A stretch of DNA of 64,000 nucleotides, taken from contig NC_068573.1 of assembly GCF_025698545.1 (NCBI RefSeq), positions 3,043,001-3,107,000 on the forward strand. Reading direction: 5' to 3'. Each line of letters starts with the position of its first letter. The first letter of the stretch is position 1. This document shows positions 48,990 through 61,900 of this stretch, one piece after another. Origin of the DNA: Gossypium raimondii. Taxonomy: Eukaryota; Streptophyta; Magnoliopsida; Malvales; Malvaceae. Below the pieces are notes generated by a model. It did not search any database. It was not told the DNA's origin and saw only the letters and a list, made by a program, of their open reading frames with translations. The translations under genes were made by a program, and so were the position numbers.

Positions 48990-49469
48990 TGATCAAGTCT
49001 ACATTATATTCGGGTTTTACCATTAAATTTATTTAATTAAGAATTTTTCAAAATGTAATTTAATTGTTAAAAAAACTATATTTAAATTGATTACTTATTT
49101 CATAAAATAAAATATCTTATTCAAATCTAGAATCTGCGAATCGTAAATGAAAATTCAAATTTACAATAACTTCTGAACAAAAAAAAAAAAAAATTCTCAG
49201 AGTTGAACCTTTTCTTTGCCAAATAACACGGTATATTTCAAAATCCAACGGCTCAAATTAATTTCCTTAAAACGTCATCGTTTAGGCTTTTTAAACAATG
49301 AACGAATTGAGAGGTCTCGTCAAACTGTCCTATTCAATCGCTTCCCGCCTTTCATTCTCCATTCAACCCCCCTCACTTCGTCTCATATATTTATATCAAA
49401 ACATTTAAAAAAGAAAAAAAAAGAGAACCTTTAATTTTCATTTTTTGAACGCATAACCAAAGCCGAACG

Positions 49470-50289
49470 ATGCCGTATTACACATCTCCAGCTGAGGATG
49501 AACCCGACGAGTTTGACGAGCATAATCCGACGCCGTACCGTGGTGGGTTCGACCTCTTCGTGACGTACGGGCACCCATTGGAACCCAGTGAAGAGACTTG
49601 TTACCCTTCGTCCACACAGTCTGACGGAAATTTTGATTATGAGCGTCCGCATTTCTCGTCCGGAAGCTACCCTTATGGTCATGATCGACATGGACAATCT
49701 AAACCCTATTCTAGTGCTCATGATGATGATGGATATGGAGATCAACATGGGTCTCATCATCACGGAAGGAAGCCTGAACATGATTCTGGATATGGTAGGA
49801 AATTGGGGCACGGGGAACATGGATCCGAATATGGTAGGAAATCTTCAGGGCATGGAGACTCCGAATCCGAATACGGATCTGGGTACGGGAAAAAGCAAAG
49901 CCATGGAAGTGGGAGGAAATCGGATGATGAAGATGAAGGGTATAAGAAATCTAGTTATAGGAAATCGAGTTATGATAGATCAGATGAAAGAGAAGAAGGA
50001 TATGGAGGTGGGAGGAAATCGGATGATGAAGATGAAGGGTATAAGAAGTCAAGTTATAGAAGAAATGATGACAATGATTCAGATGGTGAAAGGAGGGGCC
50101 ATGGGCGCAAGAAACACGTAAGTTATCCCATATTTATCGCGAATTTGAATAACATAGATGTTTTAAACTCACTCGATTTCAACATGGTCAACATTGCAGG
50201 GTAAGAAAAGTGAAGATGAAGATGATGATGATGATGAGGGAAAGAAGCATCGCCGGCACCGTCGGCACCGTGATTACGACGATGATTAA
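49470..50289 (+). CDS. PLDRP1-like (At5g39570-type) disordered, phosphatidic-acid-binding protein
   Basis: Exons 49470-50117 and 50200-50289 (donor CAC|GTAAGT, acceptor ATTGCAG|GGT) give 245 residues. The N-terminal MPYYTSPAEDEPDEFDEHNP, then PTPYRGGFDLFVTYGHP and SEETCYPSS, match the conserved head of the Arabidopsis PLD-regulated protein 1 family, reported to bind phosphatidic acid and respond to drought signalling. The rest is predicted disordered: GYGRK/SEYG repeats and two near-identical copies of GGRKSDDEDEGYKKSSYR. A basic/acidic tail (HRRHRRHRDYDDD) is encoded by exon 2. No membrane segment or enzyme motif. The minus-strand open frame across it is a shadow. Confidence 0.85.
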
Positions 50290-51287
50290 TCGGAATGATG
50301 CCTCAGTGCATAAATGGAGTTCAGTTTCATGCCATAATATATAGCTACTAAATAAAGAGTTGAGGCATGCCTCCATTGATGGTATCTATTATCTACGCGT
50401 GTTTTTGTCGATCTGAATCTTTGACTGTTAATAAAAATCCCCCAAACATTTGGGTTACCGCGCTTGTATTGGATTTTAAAATAAAATGAATCTCTATTGC
50501 TTTAGTTTTAGTGTTATGTTTGCAACACATTAAAACAAGCACCAACAGTAAAATTGTATTTTATTTACATAAAAATAGGTAAATTAATCGTTATAATTAA
50601 ATTAAAGAGTAAAATTATTTTTTTGTTAAAATTGACCAGCTTGTCATTTGTGGGAACGTAAAACGTCTAAATTTTAAATAAAAATAAAATACAATTTAAT
50701 TTCTAATATAAATACTTTCAACTCAAAATCAGATTAAAATTAAAATATATATTTTATTATCAATTCAACCGTGGGTGTATTAAAAAAGTTAAATAGCAAG
50801 TAATTTTAATAATGAATGATTTTTTAAAAATAAATTCATTAATTCATTTAATAAATGAAATTATACAATTCAAGAAAAGAAATAAACTCATCGTAGATCG
50901 TAAAAAGACAAACTTTATCAACACAACAAAAGTTTTAATCTCAGATTAATAAAATATTATGATACAAAATATAATAATAATGGATGGTTATTAAATATAG
51001 TATATATTTAGTAAAATATTTATTTGAATAAATGATACAAATTTACCAAAATTTTAAAATTAATTAGTTTGGAAATTAGTTAGATACTCAGTTTAGTTAT
51101 TTAGTTTGGTGCTAATGTTTAAATTTCGAATTTAACCAATTTAATAAATCAATAAAAGTGCAAACAATGAAATGATAAATTAGGGTATTTACTATTAACA
51201 TGTAAGCCTCTTAAAAGATCAATAAAGATAACAGATAGAGAAGTGTTATAAACAATGGAGTTAAGGAACAGAAGAGAGGCAAAGAAA
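50290..51287. other. Intergenic between convergent genes
   Basis: Contains the 3' end of the PLDRP1-like gene (AATAAAG near 50350, TTAATAAAAATC near 50428) and that of the p24 gene on the opposite strand (near 51200). AT-rich, no gene seen. Confidence 0.6.
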
Positions 51288-52855
51288 CTAAAGGAGCTTC
51301 TTCCTTTGAAAAAATGTCTTTAGATGCCACACCTGCAAACCGGCCACCGACAAGCATAGGGCGATCGAAAAGAAGCTAAGTGCCGCCATTGTCGAATTTG
51401 TTTCCTTATTAAGATGCTGCATTTCTTCTTCCCTGTATTGTACATGTTGGGATTCGAATATTAGATTTATAAGATAGGGGATAGTTATAACGAAACTAGT
51501 TATTTCATACCTCTCCCGGAGATAATACATCTCTTCATGAATGTATGTGACGGTGTCGTACAACTTCTTCAATTCGAACTCCATTGTCTACAAGGAAGGA
51601 CATGTTCAAAGCTAATAAACATGATACAATCAAACTTTTGAAGTACTTGTATATGAACATATTCAGACATTGTCTATGAGAGATAATCCTTTAAGAATCC
51701 TCTTGAGCATTCTCGTGTCATCCATTGCTCATAACACAGTAAACCGGACATATCAAAGTACTTCCATACTAAGATATAAATTACCTTATAGTTTATATAG
51801 GGAAGGGTGTGAGTGTCGCATACGAGTGTGTCATTCAGCCCTTAAAAGCAGGTTATCGCACATATAATATGCTTGGATGTATAACAATGTTGGATATGAG
51901 TATGTCTCGTTGAAAAAAACTTTAAAAAGGATATGAATAAACTCCTATCAAACACATAACTGTATGAGACATTCACACCCGAATCAAAAATATCGAACAA
52001 TATGGTAAAAAGAACTTACATCAACCTGCCCTTTCTTGGCAACCTGGGACCAATCTTTAGCAGCAACACCAGTTCTCCAAACAAAATCAATGGTAATCTT
52101 TACCGGTGGCTGGTGATTAATTGCCCAGAAACAAGAAGTGTAACCACCGTTCTCGGTGGCGGTAAATGCAAAATTACCCGAATCCACATCCTCTCCGATG
52201 TGATAACTGTGCCCATAAGGCGAACTCACCTATAAACATAAAAACATCTTGTTAATCACAAAAGTCTGCTACAATTCTAGATCAAACAAAGCTAATTCCA
52301 TTGATATATTCGTTTTCAGCGTATCGCCTCTAGATATGTGAAAAAATTTAGAAAAATCTAATAAGTTAAAGACACTTGTATCCTACACATGATATAGGAA
52401 TATCACCCGTAAAAGTGTTATGAGCATCCTTATACTAAAAGACCGATTGCATAAGTTATATTTATCAAAACAAAACAAAACCCTAAATTAATAAACACTA
52501 AAATTAAATCTCCAAATTATCAAAATTTATCTACAATTATATTTAAAATTTTCAGACTAAAATCAACCTCTAAACATGAAAAAGAACCCTAAATTAATAA
52601 ACACTAAACATTGTAAAAAAAAAAATTGATTGGGGACATACATACCTTGACAGTGAGTTTATGAGAATGAGGCAATGAACCTTGATGTGGATTAACAATG
52701 GCGTATTTGCCAACACTCATTGCGTTTGCCCTAATGTCTTCTGATATACATTTGGTTTGCCCTGAATCCAATTCGAATCTCATAGATTCCCCCATCTTTG
52801 TTTCCAACATGAATCCTAGGATTATCAGAACTAAACCCAGATTTAAAGTCGACAT
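51288..52855 (-). CDS. p24-delta family transmembrane cargo receptor (EMP24/GP25L)
   Basis: Type I membrane protein of COPI/COPII vesicles that cycles between ER and Golgi and sorts cargo such as GPI-anchored proteins. Exons (minus): 52855-52646, 52229-52020, 51587-51511 and 51432-51288, with GT-AG borders, giving 213 residues, the usual p24 length. In order: a signal peptide (MSTLNLGLVLIILGFML...), a GOLD domain with the conserved Cys pair (TKCI and SCFWA), a coiled-coil linker (MEFELKKLYDTV...EEMYYLRERE), one transmembrane helix, and a short tail WHLKTFFQRKKLL. The tail carries the FF motif and a C-terminal dilysine KKLL, both typical of the plant delta subfamily for COPI binding. Exons 1 and 2 end in phase 0. 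Subclass within delta is not resolved. Confidence 0.92.
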
Positions 52856-52919
52856 TCTTGTCTTGTCTTTGGATTGAGATTTGAGATTGGGTTTCTTATA
52901 ATGTTGGTACGTTAACAAG

Positions 52920-53602
52920 AAAAACAGATACTATGTCACTAATAATATTAAATAGGGAGTTGTTAGAATTTGGATTGAAACTGAAACTGAGTCTTTTAGT
53001 TTTTTTTTACAACTGTTCCTGGTTTGCAATTCTACTGTTCCTAGGGTTTTTTTGGGCTTTATTATTAAAAAATCTTAAATTTTATTTAAATAATATATTT
53101 ATATACCTTTTTATTATTATTAATTACAGTCCATCTTTAGTTTCATTAAGATTTCTTTTGAGTTCAAATTACAGGAACGTATCTCAAATTTTTAATGATA
53201 TTTAAATAGAAGATTCTGTATTAATATTTATTTTTTATCAATACGTAAAACCAATTCCACACGTGTATGCAAATTAGAAGATCTATTTACTTCCAAATCT
53301 CTTATACAAATATATAAATATATATATCTATATATCTATATATATATATAAGCATCATTATCAGTGCAAGGAGTTTTCCTTGATGACAGCCATGATTGAA
53401 GGCCATGTGCTTGATTAATTTTCTTGACGACTGTTGAGGGTTCAGTTGTCTTTCGATAGAAAATTTTTAAGGGTGGTTGGCCGAGGAATCGATCTGATCT
53501 TTAAGGTATTATTTTCGGGGTGTTTATGTTTAGTTTTAGCTTTAAATTTTTGTTTTTCATACCCCAAAGATGGCAAGAACGCTTAGACCATCAAGGAAAT
53601 GT
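52920..53602. other. 5' flank of the p24 gene and intergenic DNA
   Basis: The p24 promoter should lie at the left end. A (TA)n tract occupies about 53305-53350. Nothing else recognised. Confidence 0.5.
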
Positions 53603-53607
53603 TTAGC

Positions 53608-56083
53608 TGTAACCTCTTCAACTGAATCTAGGCATTAGATCCGAATTCAAGAGATTATATTAGTCACCGAAGCAGCCCGATAAGTTATCGGAATTTTTGA
53701 AAAATAGTCCTTTTAAAAATGTTTGTTTAATTTTGTTTTGAAAACTTAGTGGAATACTTGTTTTAATTAACCTCAAATTTTATTTAGTTACCTAGCAACG
53801 GAAAAGATGATATTTACTTTTGTTTTTAGTAAAAATCAGGGTTTATCGATAATAATTACCTAATAACCTATTCCTAAATTTATTAATGAATGTAATAAAA
53901 ATTCAAGACTAAATCCTAAGTTCCATGTCATGGTTTATAAATAAATAATACAATCTTTTAAAGAAAATAAAGAATATTAATGAAACTTAAAATATTATAA
54001 GAAAATAAAATTGAGCAGAGTCCCTCCAGATGCAGTGCCTGCATCTTAACCCTATGAATTATCTAAAGTGAAGGAAAAAAAGGGGGGACGGGGTGACTAT
54101 GAAAGCGCAGTGCGTGTTCCATCACAAGGAAATTGAAACAAAACAGTAGACAAAGCACTTTAATAATTCCGAGAATAAACACAATCACAAAGTACTTCAA
54201 TTTTAACGATTTTTTTCACATAAAACACTTTACTATAAATTTCTTAGAATTCAAAATAATCATAATCGAAAAATAATTCAGAATATCGTTATTTTAGATT
54301 AGCTCAGCACAAGAATAATCAGTGGAATGATTAATCATGTAGAAATACTGTTCATCGAATAATTCTCCATAGTAATTTCACACATATCATTATTTTAGAT
54401 AACACAACAATGTGCATATGTATATATATGTATCATTTCAGAAATCATAGTTATGCACATGTTTTTATGAATGTTATATAGTTTCGGTTTATCAGGAAGA
54501 TCCTACCCTGACCACTACGCTCCATATTTGAGAGTTCTCCAGAACTTCCACCACTATCACTCCAAGTTGTGGATTAACTACCAACGGTTTACAATTTATT
54601 TTGCAAGTGAAATCTATTGATGTCTATGGAAACACAATCTGCTCGCAGATGATAGCTGTCAGAGGATTGTGAATGCATAGTAAAACATTACAGTTGGAAT
54701 CTACCATGGCTGTGGGTACACAACAAACGTTTGAATGCATAAATTTTGCTGATTCTTCCTCCGTTCATATCAACCCACCCCATGCAATGCAATCTAATTG
54801 ATTTAATTTCATCATATATTAAAACATTTAATGTTCTAACACATGGCAATCAAGTAGCAACGTCATGTTCTCCATATATTCGCTTTAATAATATTTTAGG
54901 CATACCATTCATACAGTCACAAAAAATAAATATACATACAGCAATATATATGTACTTTTCGAAATTCATGCACACATTCAAAATCACAAATAAATATCAT
55001 ATTAATTTGATCTTTCATGGATTCTAGCATGCCTCATATCATCAGAGACCTAATTGCATTACTTAATTCACTAAAAATAGTTTGAAAACTATTTAGGGAC
55101 TAAATTGATCAAAGCATAAAATTCTGGGTAAAATTGTAAAATTTAAGAAATAGGGGCACATGGCCGTGTGGAATGGCTCAGGCCGTGTGGGTCACATGGT
55201 CGTTTGGTTTGGGCTGAGTTTGATTTTGCCTTGAATTTCTAGTAAAAGAACACACACTTGACTTATGGGGTCTCATACGACGATCCACATGTCCAAATCT
55301 GATCCGGGCCACCTATACGGGTCTTTTGATCGAAAAAACATAATAATTAATATCAATTTCCAAGATTTACTTAATTTTAGCAAGATTTTCAGGAAAACTC
55401 AAAAAAGATTCGAAAACGATTTGAAAGATTGTCAAGAATGATGCTATTCCAAAATCTTAAGGTTCTACGAAATTAGAAACAAGATTGCTTACCGATCTTG
55501 GCTCGTGTAGACACAGATTTAACGACATTTTGCTAAACTGAAAAAATGGATTGAACGAGGTTAATTTTGGGTTCGAGATTCAAATATAAAATTTCCAATA
55601 AAAGAATATGAAGATTTTTATGAAAAGAAGAGGAATTAAAAGAAAAAGATGTATTTAAAGAAGAGAAAAAAATAAACTCTAAATAGGTTTGAAAAGATAA
55701 CCAAAATCATATTATGATTAAAAAAGGGACCAAATGGCTAGGTTAAGCAAAATTTAGGGGCTGATTTGGTAAATTACCAATTTATCGAAATTTAATAAAA
55801 GAGGAAGAGAATTAGCGTGGATGAAACTTAGACCCTAGGGAGAATGGAGTGATGTTTGGCCATTAGGCTATTGCTCATTTCTTAATTATTTTCTACCACA
55901 TTTATTTCTTATGCCAACTTGGTTTTCATCCTTAAATGTTGAAAAATAAAAAGGAAAAATGCAAAAAGACAAGACTTGAACCTTGGTTCTCTAAGAGTTT
56001 TACTAAGCTCTTAACCATTAATATTAAAGCTCAATTCATGATAATTTTATTATTTCTAACCCTATAATTTTTGGGATGTTACA
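53608..56083. mobile_element. Solo LTR D2, 5-bp TSD TTAGC
   Basis: Begins TGTAACCTCTTCAACTG and ends TTTTTGGGATGTTACA, flanked by TTAGC at 53603-53607 and 56084-56088. Same family as the LTR at 22136-26675, but without its nested insert or its internal duplication. It carries a small cluster of GGCCGTGTGG motifs near 55155-55205. About 2.48 kb, no coding. Confidence 0.88.
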
Positions 56084-56304
56084 TTAGCATTTAGTCTTAG
56101 TGGGGTTTGGACCTATGCCTTTAATGATAAATTTTTTTTTGGTGGACTAAACACTCTCGCTAAACTCTGTGAACCTGTCAAGGGCTCCCATTGAAGTCAG
56201 AAGGCAAAAACTTGAGGGTAAAATCAAACATAGATACCCCATGTTGGGAAAGTTGCAACTGTTCGTTCCGTGTCCTGTTATAACCACTACACCAAAACAG
56301 GCTT

Positions 56305-56775
56305 TTAGCGGCGCTTTTTTAAGCCTTTAGATGCCGCTAAAGATAGCGCCGTTACCTTTAGCGGCGTTTTCACAAAAAAACGCCTCTAAAGTTGTTGGTC
56401 TATAGCGGCGCTTCTATCACAAACGCCGCTGAAGACTAAGAGCTTTAGCGGCGTTTTTAATATAACCGCCGCTATAGATTGGTGTCTTTAGCGGCGTTTT
56501 TGTTGAAAGCGCCGCTATAGATCAGGGTCTTTAGCGGCGTTTTTTATATAAGCGCCGCTATAGATCATGGCCTTTAGCGGCGCTTTTCCCAAAACGCCGC
56601 AATAGACCCTGATCTATAGCGCGCTTATCCGTAAAACGCCCATAATAGACCTCGATCTATAGCGCGCTTATCCAAAACGCCGCTAAATACCCTTTGTCTA
56701 TATAGCGGTAACAAGCAAAAACGCCGCTAAAGACCTAATCTATAGCGGCGCTTTTACCAAAACGCCGCTAAATTT
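56305..56775. repeat. CACTA subterminal repeat array (TTTAGCGGCG / CGCCGCTAAA)
   Basis: About twenty copies of TTTAGCGGCGTTTT or its complement, in alternating orientation every 20-30 bp, with a few missing a base (ATAGCGCGCTTATC). En/Spm-type elements use such short repeats as binding sites for the element's second protein. GC-rich against an AT-rich background. Confidence 0.88.
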
Positions 56776-57000
56776 GGCGATTTGTAAATTTTTTTATATT
56801 TTACGCCTCCGTAAAAAACAAATCAAAAGAAATCATATCTAAACCATTAAAAGTAACAAATCTATGGATTAAACAAATAATATAATAAATATCAATAAAT
56901 ATAAACAAATTCGTATTATTCTTACAAAAATGTTAAAAGTTAAAATGATAATTGAAAGTCAAAATTGAAGTATATTTACACGATAGTCTAAGACGGTAAT

Positions 57001-58816
57001 TTATTGCATCTTTGAAACATCTTCATCATACTCAAGGCTGCTCTGGAGTTCATCGAACTTTGACGCCGCTCGCTTCCTCATCGCAGCCTCTCGCTTCCTC
57101 GCTTTAGCCTCTGCTTCCCTTGCTGCACTGTTCTTCTCTCGCCGCCTCCGCTTCTCTTCTTTTTGCCAGATCTCGCTCTAAGTCACTCTTGGAGTTCTTC
57201 ACACTTCGTTGAACCTCGCCTTCTCTCGTCTTGATCGCTTTAAGTTGTAGCCGGAGTTCTTCATATCTTTTTGAACATCGCTTCTCTCGATGTTGCCTCC
57301 GCTTTAAGTTGTGTAATTTGCTCGGTTGTTGTCGCTTGCATCGAGCAATCTGGTCTCTTAACCTCTCGAACTTGATTTCACTCGACTCCAAGGCATATAT
57401 CGCTATGAGCTAGATCCAAAATATTGGGACGGGTTAACAAAAGATCCTTGAATCGAACCCGACCATACCTTTCAGACCAAAACTTCAGTGATAATCCGGT
57501 TATCAATGTCGTTAATATGAACAGAACTATCACTGGATGCAATCGCGTCGTACTCCGCCTTTTTATTCTTTAATTTTTCCTAAAAAATAAATCACACATA
57601 GATAGGAACGCAATATATATTAAAAATAAGAATGCAACATAACTTAACAATATTTGCATTATAATAAATGAAATAAATCATTAGAAAGTAAACACTATAT
57701 AAATAATTAAAACAAGTGAAATTGTATTAAGCAAACGTACCATAATTTCTGCAGCTTCAGGAGTCATAGGGTTTCCATCTTTCTTCCTATGTGTAATGTC
57801 AAAAAGTTGAAGTCGTCCAACTTTTTGACCGGACGACGATTCCTACAATACAATAATAAAAATATTAATTGATAGAAAGTAATAAATATCGCCAATATTA
57901 AAAGCATTTCAAAATACCTCTGCATGAGCTACACACGCAAAACTTTTCGACCCAAATTGTGTGAGTGAATTTTGTTGTCGCCTACTGCTTTTCCAACTTG
58001 TTCACGATCCTACATTATGAAATTATTAGTACGTTAATTAGGAAATCCTATACACCAAAATAATTACAAAATTTTATAAGTTACACATACCTCTCCTTTC
58101 TTCGAAGTCCAAAATCTAACGACCTCTTCCCACTGGTACCTCAGCATTCCCGGTGGGACATTTTGTAATCTCTCGTCGAGTGTTGTTTTTGTTTTAAAAT
58201 ATTCTTTCTTTAAAGTGCTCTTATGGTCTCTCCATCTTTTTCCCAATGCCTTCTTTACATAAGCATCTCGCCTACAAAAAACACAACTTAAGAAAGTAAA
58301 TGTAAACGAAACTTAAACCCAAGTATTATAAATGACATACACGTTTTGTTACCTTAATGTTATCGAGAGCTTGGTTCTTGTTACTCTCGGGCACTTTATG
58401 CCATGACTCGAAGTTAATTGGCAACATATTTGCATTCCGTGCTAGAATGCCCATGTATCCTGCTAAAAGGCGGGCTTCGATCCAACAGTGACCAAAGCTA
58501 TTATCGGATACTTGGACACGCCGATTGGATCTAGGTCGATAAATCGCCAAGATCTTGACGTCCGCGAACTCTCCGCGTCTCACCAGTTTCATCTGAAAAA
58601 TAAAAGTATTGTAATATACGAAATTTAAAAAAAATAAACAAGAAGTCAGCACACATGAAAATTAAATGTTAAATTACTTTGAACTTCTATATGTTCCTCA
58701 GGTGTAACCGTAACATTCGAAGATCCAATTGCAGTCTGTTGTTCAGTGCTGTTTGTTTCCGCCGAGTTTGGAGTACCTTGAACAATGCGGTGCGATCGCA
58801 CTTTTCTTCTAGACAT
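57001..58816 (-). pseudogene. Second CACTA gene, plant Transposase_24 (Ptta/En/Spm) type, probably broken
   Basis: Starts MSRRKVRSHRIVQGTPN (58816). Exon-like blocks follow: MKLVRRGEFADVKILA and FGHCWIEARLL (58586-58343), KRWRDHKSTLKKEYF ... YQWEEVVRFWTSKKGE (about 58262-58095), KVGRLQLFDITHRKKDG (57845-57741), AEYDAIASSD (about 57580-57450), a Lys/Glu/Arg-rich coiled coil (57391-57110) and a tail ending DVSKMQ at 57001. The KGE...HxRKDG-P order is that of plant En/Spm second proteins. Splice sites fit between several blocks, but stops and shifts near 57970 and 57110-57150 suggest inactivity. Confidence 0.65.
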
Positions 58817-58915
58817 TTTATCTGCAATATAAATAAATTAGTTGAAAACTTAGTATACAATTACAACAATAACATCATTTGTAAATATAATTAGATAATC
58901 GTAAAAGCTGACTAC

Positions 58916-61900
58916 ATTATAATTCGTAAATATCTTCATCCGTATCCTGGCGGACCCATTGAAATTGTGTACTAGTACTAGGGATGTTTTCGTTTAAGTT
59001 CTATTCTGGAAATGGTAAAGTTTGTGTTCTGTCGTCAATGTCATCTCTACTTCCACTGCCCATGTCAAACAAGTCTCTAGGGATGTTACGGAGTACAACG
59101 TACCAACCCTCATCAGTTGGATCTTTTGAGTAAAAAACTTGTTTGACTTGAGAAGGAAATACATACGGCTCATCAATCAATTGTTGTCCTGTGTGAATCA
59201 ATCGAGCGAAGTTTACCATTGTGAAACTAAATTGATCTTGCTTGATTCTACGTGCAGATTAACATCGCCCAATCACCTCGAAATAAGACAACTTTCCATT
59301 TGCCGTAGTAATCCAACTCAATTATGTCAGAAGAAGTCCAAAATATTCCACATTTCCTCCACGGATTATTGTCCCTAGCACTAGCATAATTGTAATTGAG
59401 GAATTAACAACTATTCCACAATTTTGCGTTCTCCTCAATCTCTCGCGATATTTTGTATGAAATCTGAATCCGTTTATGAGGAATACACTATATCTTTTAA
59501 CCACCGATTTGGACCTTGGGAAAGCCATTTAACTTCGTCGGTGACGTTCTTCCCACTCCAAACCTATTGAATGGAAAGTAAACTGAGTAATTAAAAATGT
59601 TTTGAACAAATATTATTATTTGTCGGTGAAAGCTCCAATTACATACCGTTTGACTTAACCATTCATGAAAAGATTCGATAAACAACTTATTGATATCTCG
59701 ATGTTGTGTTCTTCGGGAGCGAACGAGATCTCAATATTTGTTTGTACTCACTATGTTACAAATATGTTAAGTTTGTTAGACTATAAACAATTTTGAAATG
59801 ATAAATATTTATCAAATTTCTAGAACTTACTTGCGTAAAGGTTCCATTGATTCGTGGTGAAACAGAACATATCGATGTGCTTGTACCCACGATAAATCAT
59901 CTAATTTCGCAATTTCAACTTTACCGATTGGTTCTCCAAAACTTTGGAACAAATAAGCTGTGCGGCAAAGTTACGATCCGTGAGTCCAAGATTTCTATTT
60001 GGTCATTCAACCTTGTTTCAACATCTTCCAAATATCTTGAACTGAAGGTCATACATTCCTCTGCCAAGTAGCCTTCAGCAATCGATCCTTCTGGATAACG
60101 CTTGTTGCGGCAATAAGACTTTAATTTTGATAGGAACCTAAACACAATATACAACATTGTCAAAAGTTGTAACTAAAGGCATATGGGTGAATGAATGAAA
60201 ATTTACAAAATTGTAATTAACACCTTTCTATGGGATACATCCATCGATAGAAAACGGGTCCGCCAAGAATTGCTTCATGCGGGAGATGGATTATCAAGTG
60301 AACCATAATAGTGAAGAAAGAAGGTGGGAAGATTTTCTCCATGTTGCATAGAGTTAAAGCGGCTCGATCCTGTACCTTCTGAAGTTCTTGAACATCCAAA
60401 ACTTTGCCACAAATATCTTTCATTATATTGGATAGTTCAATTATACAAGACGTCACCTTCTTCGAAATACAACATCGTAGAGCAACTGGCAGTAAATCTT
60501 GCATCAAGATGTGATAGTCATGTGACTTTAGCGAATATAGTCTTCGATCTTTAACACTAACACATCGAGATATATTTGATGCATACGCATCTGGAACCTT
60601 TATATCATTCAACACCATGCAGAACACTTCTTTCTCTGTCTTCGACATTGAGAAAATTGAAGGCAGCAACCGATATTTACCATTCGGAAGTGGATTCGGA
60701 TGAAGATCAGGTCAAATTCCCATCTGAACTAAATCAAGTCGACTCTGAAGATTGTCTTTTGATTTTCCGTCTACATTCAAAATTGTACAGACAATGTTCT
60801 CGCAGACATTTTTCTCAATATGCATAACATCAAGATTGTGTCGTAAAAAGTGGTGCTCCCAATAAGGTAACTCAAAAAAAATACTTCTTTTTTTCCACAA
60901 GTCCGCCTCATTAGGATCGTCCTCTTCATCGGAGTTATCATCAGCTTCATCATTTGATCTTCTATTTCTTTGCGTGTTTGCCGGTTGATTCATCTTCCCA
61001 TAACTGAAATTCATATGTTCCAACATTAACAAGATTTCAGATCCACTTGTCTGCAAAGGAGCTTTTCTGAACTCTTCAGTACCGTCAAATGCCGAACTCC
61101 GAAATCTAAATCTATGATTTTCCGATAACCACCGACGATGCCCCATGTAAGAGAACTTCTTCCCATTGTATAACCATTACGAACATGTTTGTGCAGCACA
61201 ACAGGGGCACGCATAACGACCCTTGGTACTCCAACCGGATAAATTGGCATAAGCGGGAAGTCATTAATGGTCTACATCAAAGTCGCACGTAAATTAAAGT
61301 TCTCCTTTCTCAAGACATCGTATGTCTCGACACCACCCATAATTGTTTTAACTCTTCAATAAGTGGTGTAAATAAATGTCGATATCATTCCTGCCCTTTC
61401 TCTCGTGGATAATCATAAATAAGATAAGGGAAGATTGCTTCATGCAAATCCACGGAGGCGATTGTAAGGAACAAGCACCATCGGCCATGTAATCGTATGC
61501 GAGACTCATGATCTTGTAAGGATTAAATCCATCGATGCTAGGCCAAGCCCGACACTCCTCGGATCGCTTGCAAAGCTTGGAAATTTATTGTCAAATGATT
61601 TCCAAGCTAAAGAATCACGGATGCCTTAATAGTCCATCATCGGTTCGTCCTTCATGGTGCCACGTCATTGACTCATTGTCTTCGACGACATGAAAAGCCT
61701 TTGAAGCCTTGGTATCAGCGGAAAATACCGTAAAATCTTGACCGGCTTCTTTCTTGGCTGTGCATCATTTTCATCGTCGTTCCCATCTTCTGTGTTTCTA
61801 TTCATCCAACGGGATTCGCCGCATACATGACAGCACTGTTGGTTTCTCCAATCGCCCCAGTACAACATGCAATCATTCGGGCAACTATGGATTTTGTTGT

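Larger units (their letters stand above)
45483..49460. other. Intergenic region with MITE-like repeats and a (CT)n tract
   Basis: No gene recognised between the pectinesterase 5' end and the gene at 49470. 45483-45640 is the pectinesterase leader/promoter. 46253-46275 is a TCTC microsatellite. 45712-46530 may be another long-TIR element (GGTAAACTACATTGATTGTCC on the left and a related complement near 46520). Two better supported MITEs are listed separately. 46640-47060 is very AT-rich. Confidence 0.5.

Noticed and set aside
49431-50121. Open frames of 129 and 177 codons overlapping the PLDRP1-like gene
   Set aside because: Shadow frames of repetitive GA-rich coding sequence; Met/Ile-rich composition and no conservation.
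56305-56775. CRISPR-like spaced repeats
   Set aside because: Repeats alternate in orientation, vary in spacing and sit beside a CACTA terminus in plant DNA; they are transposon subterminal repeats.
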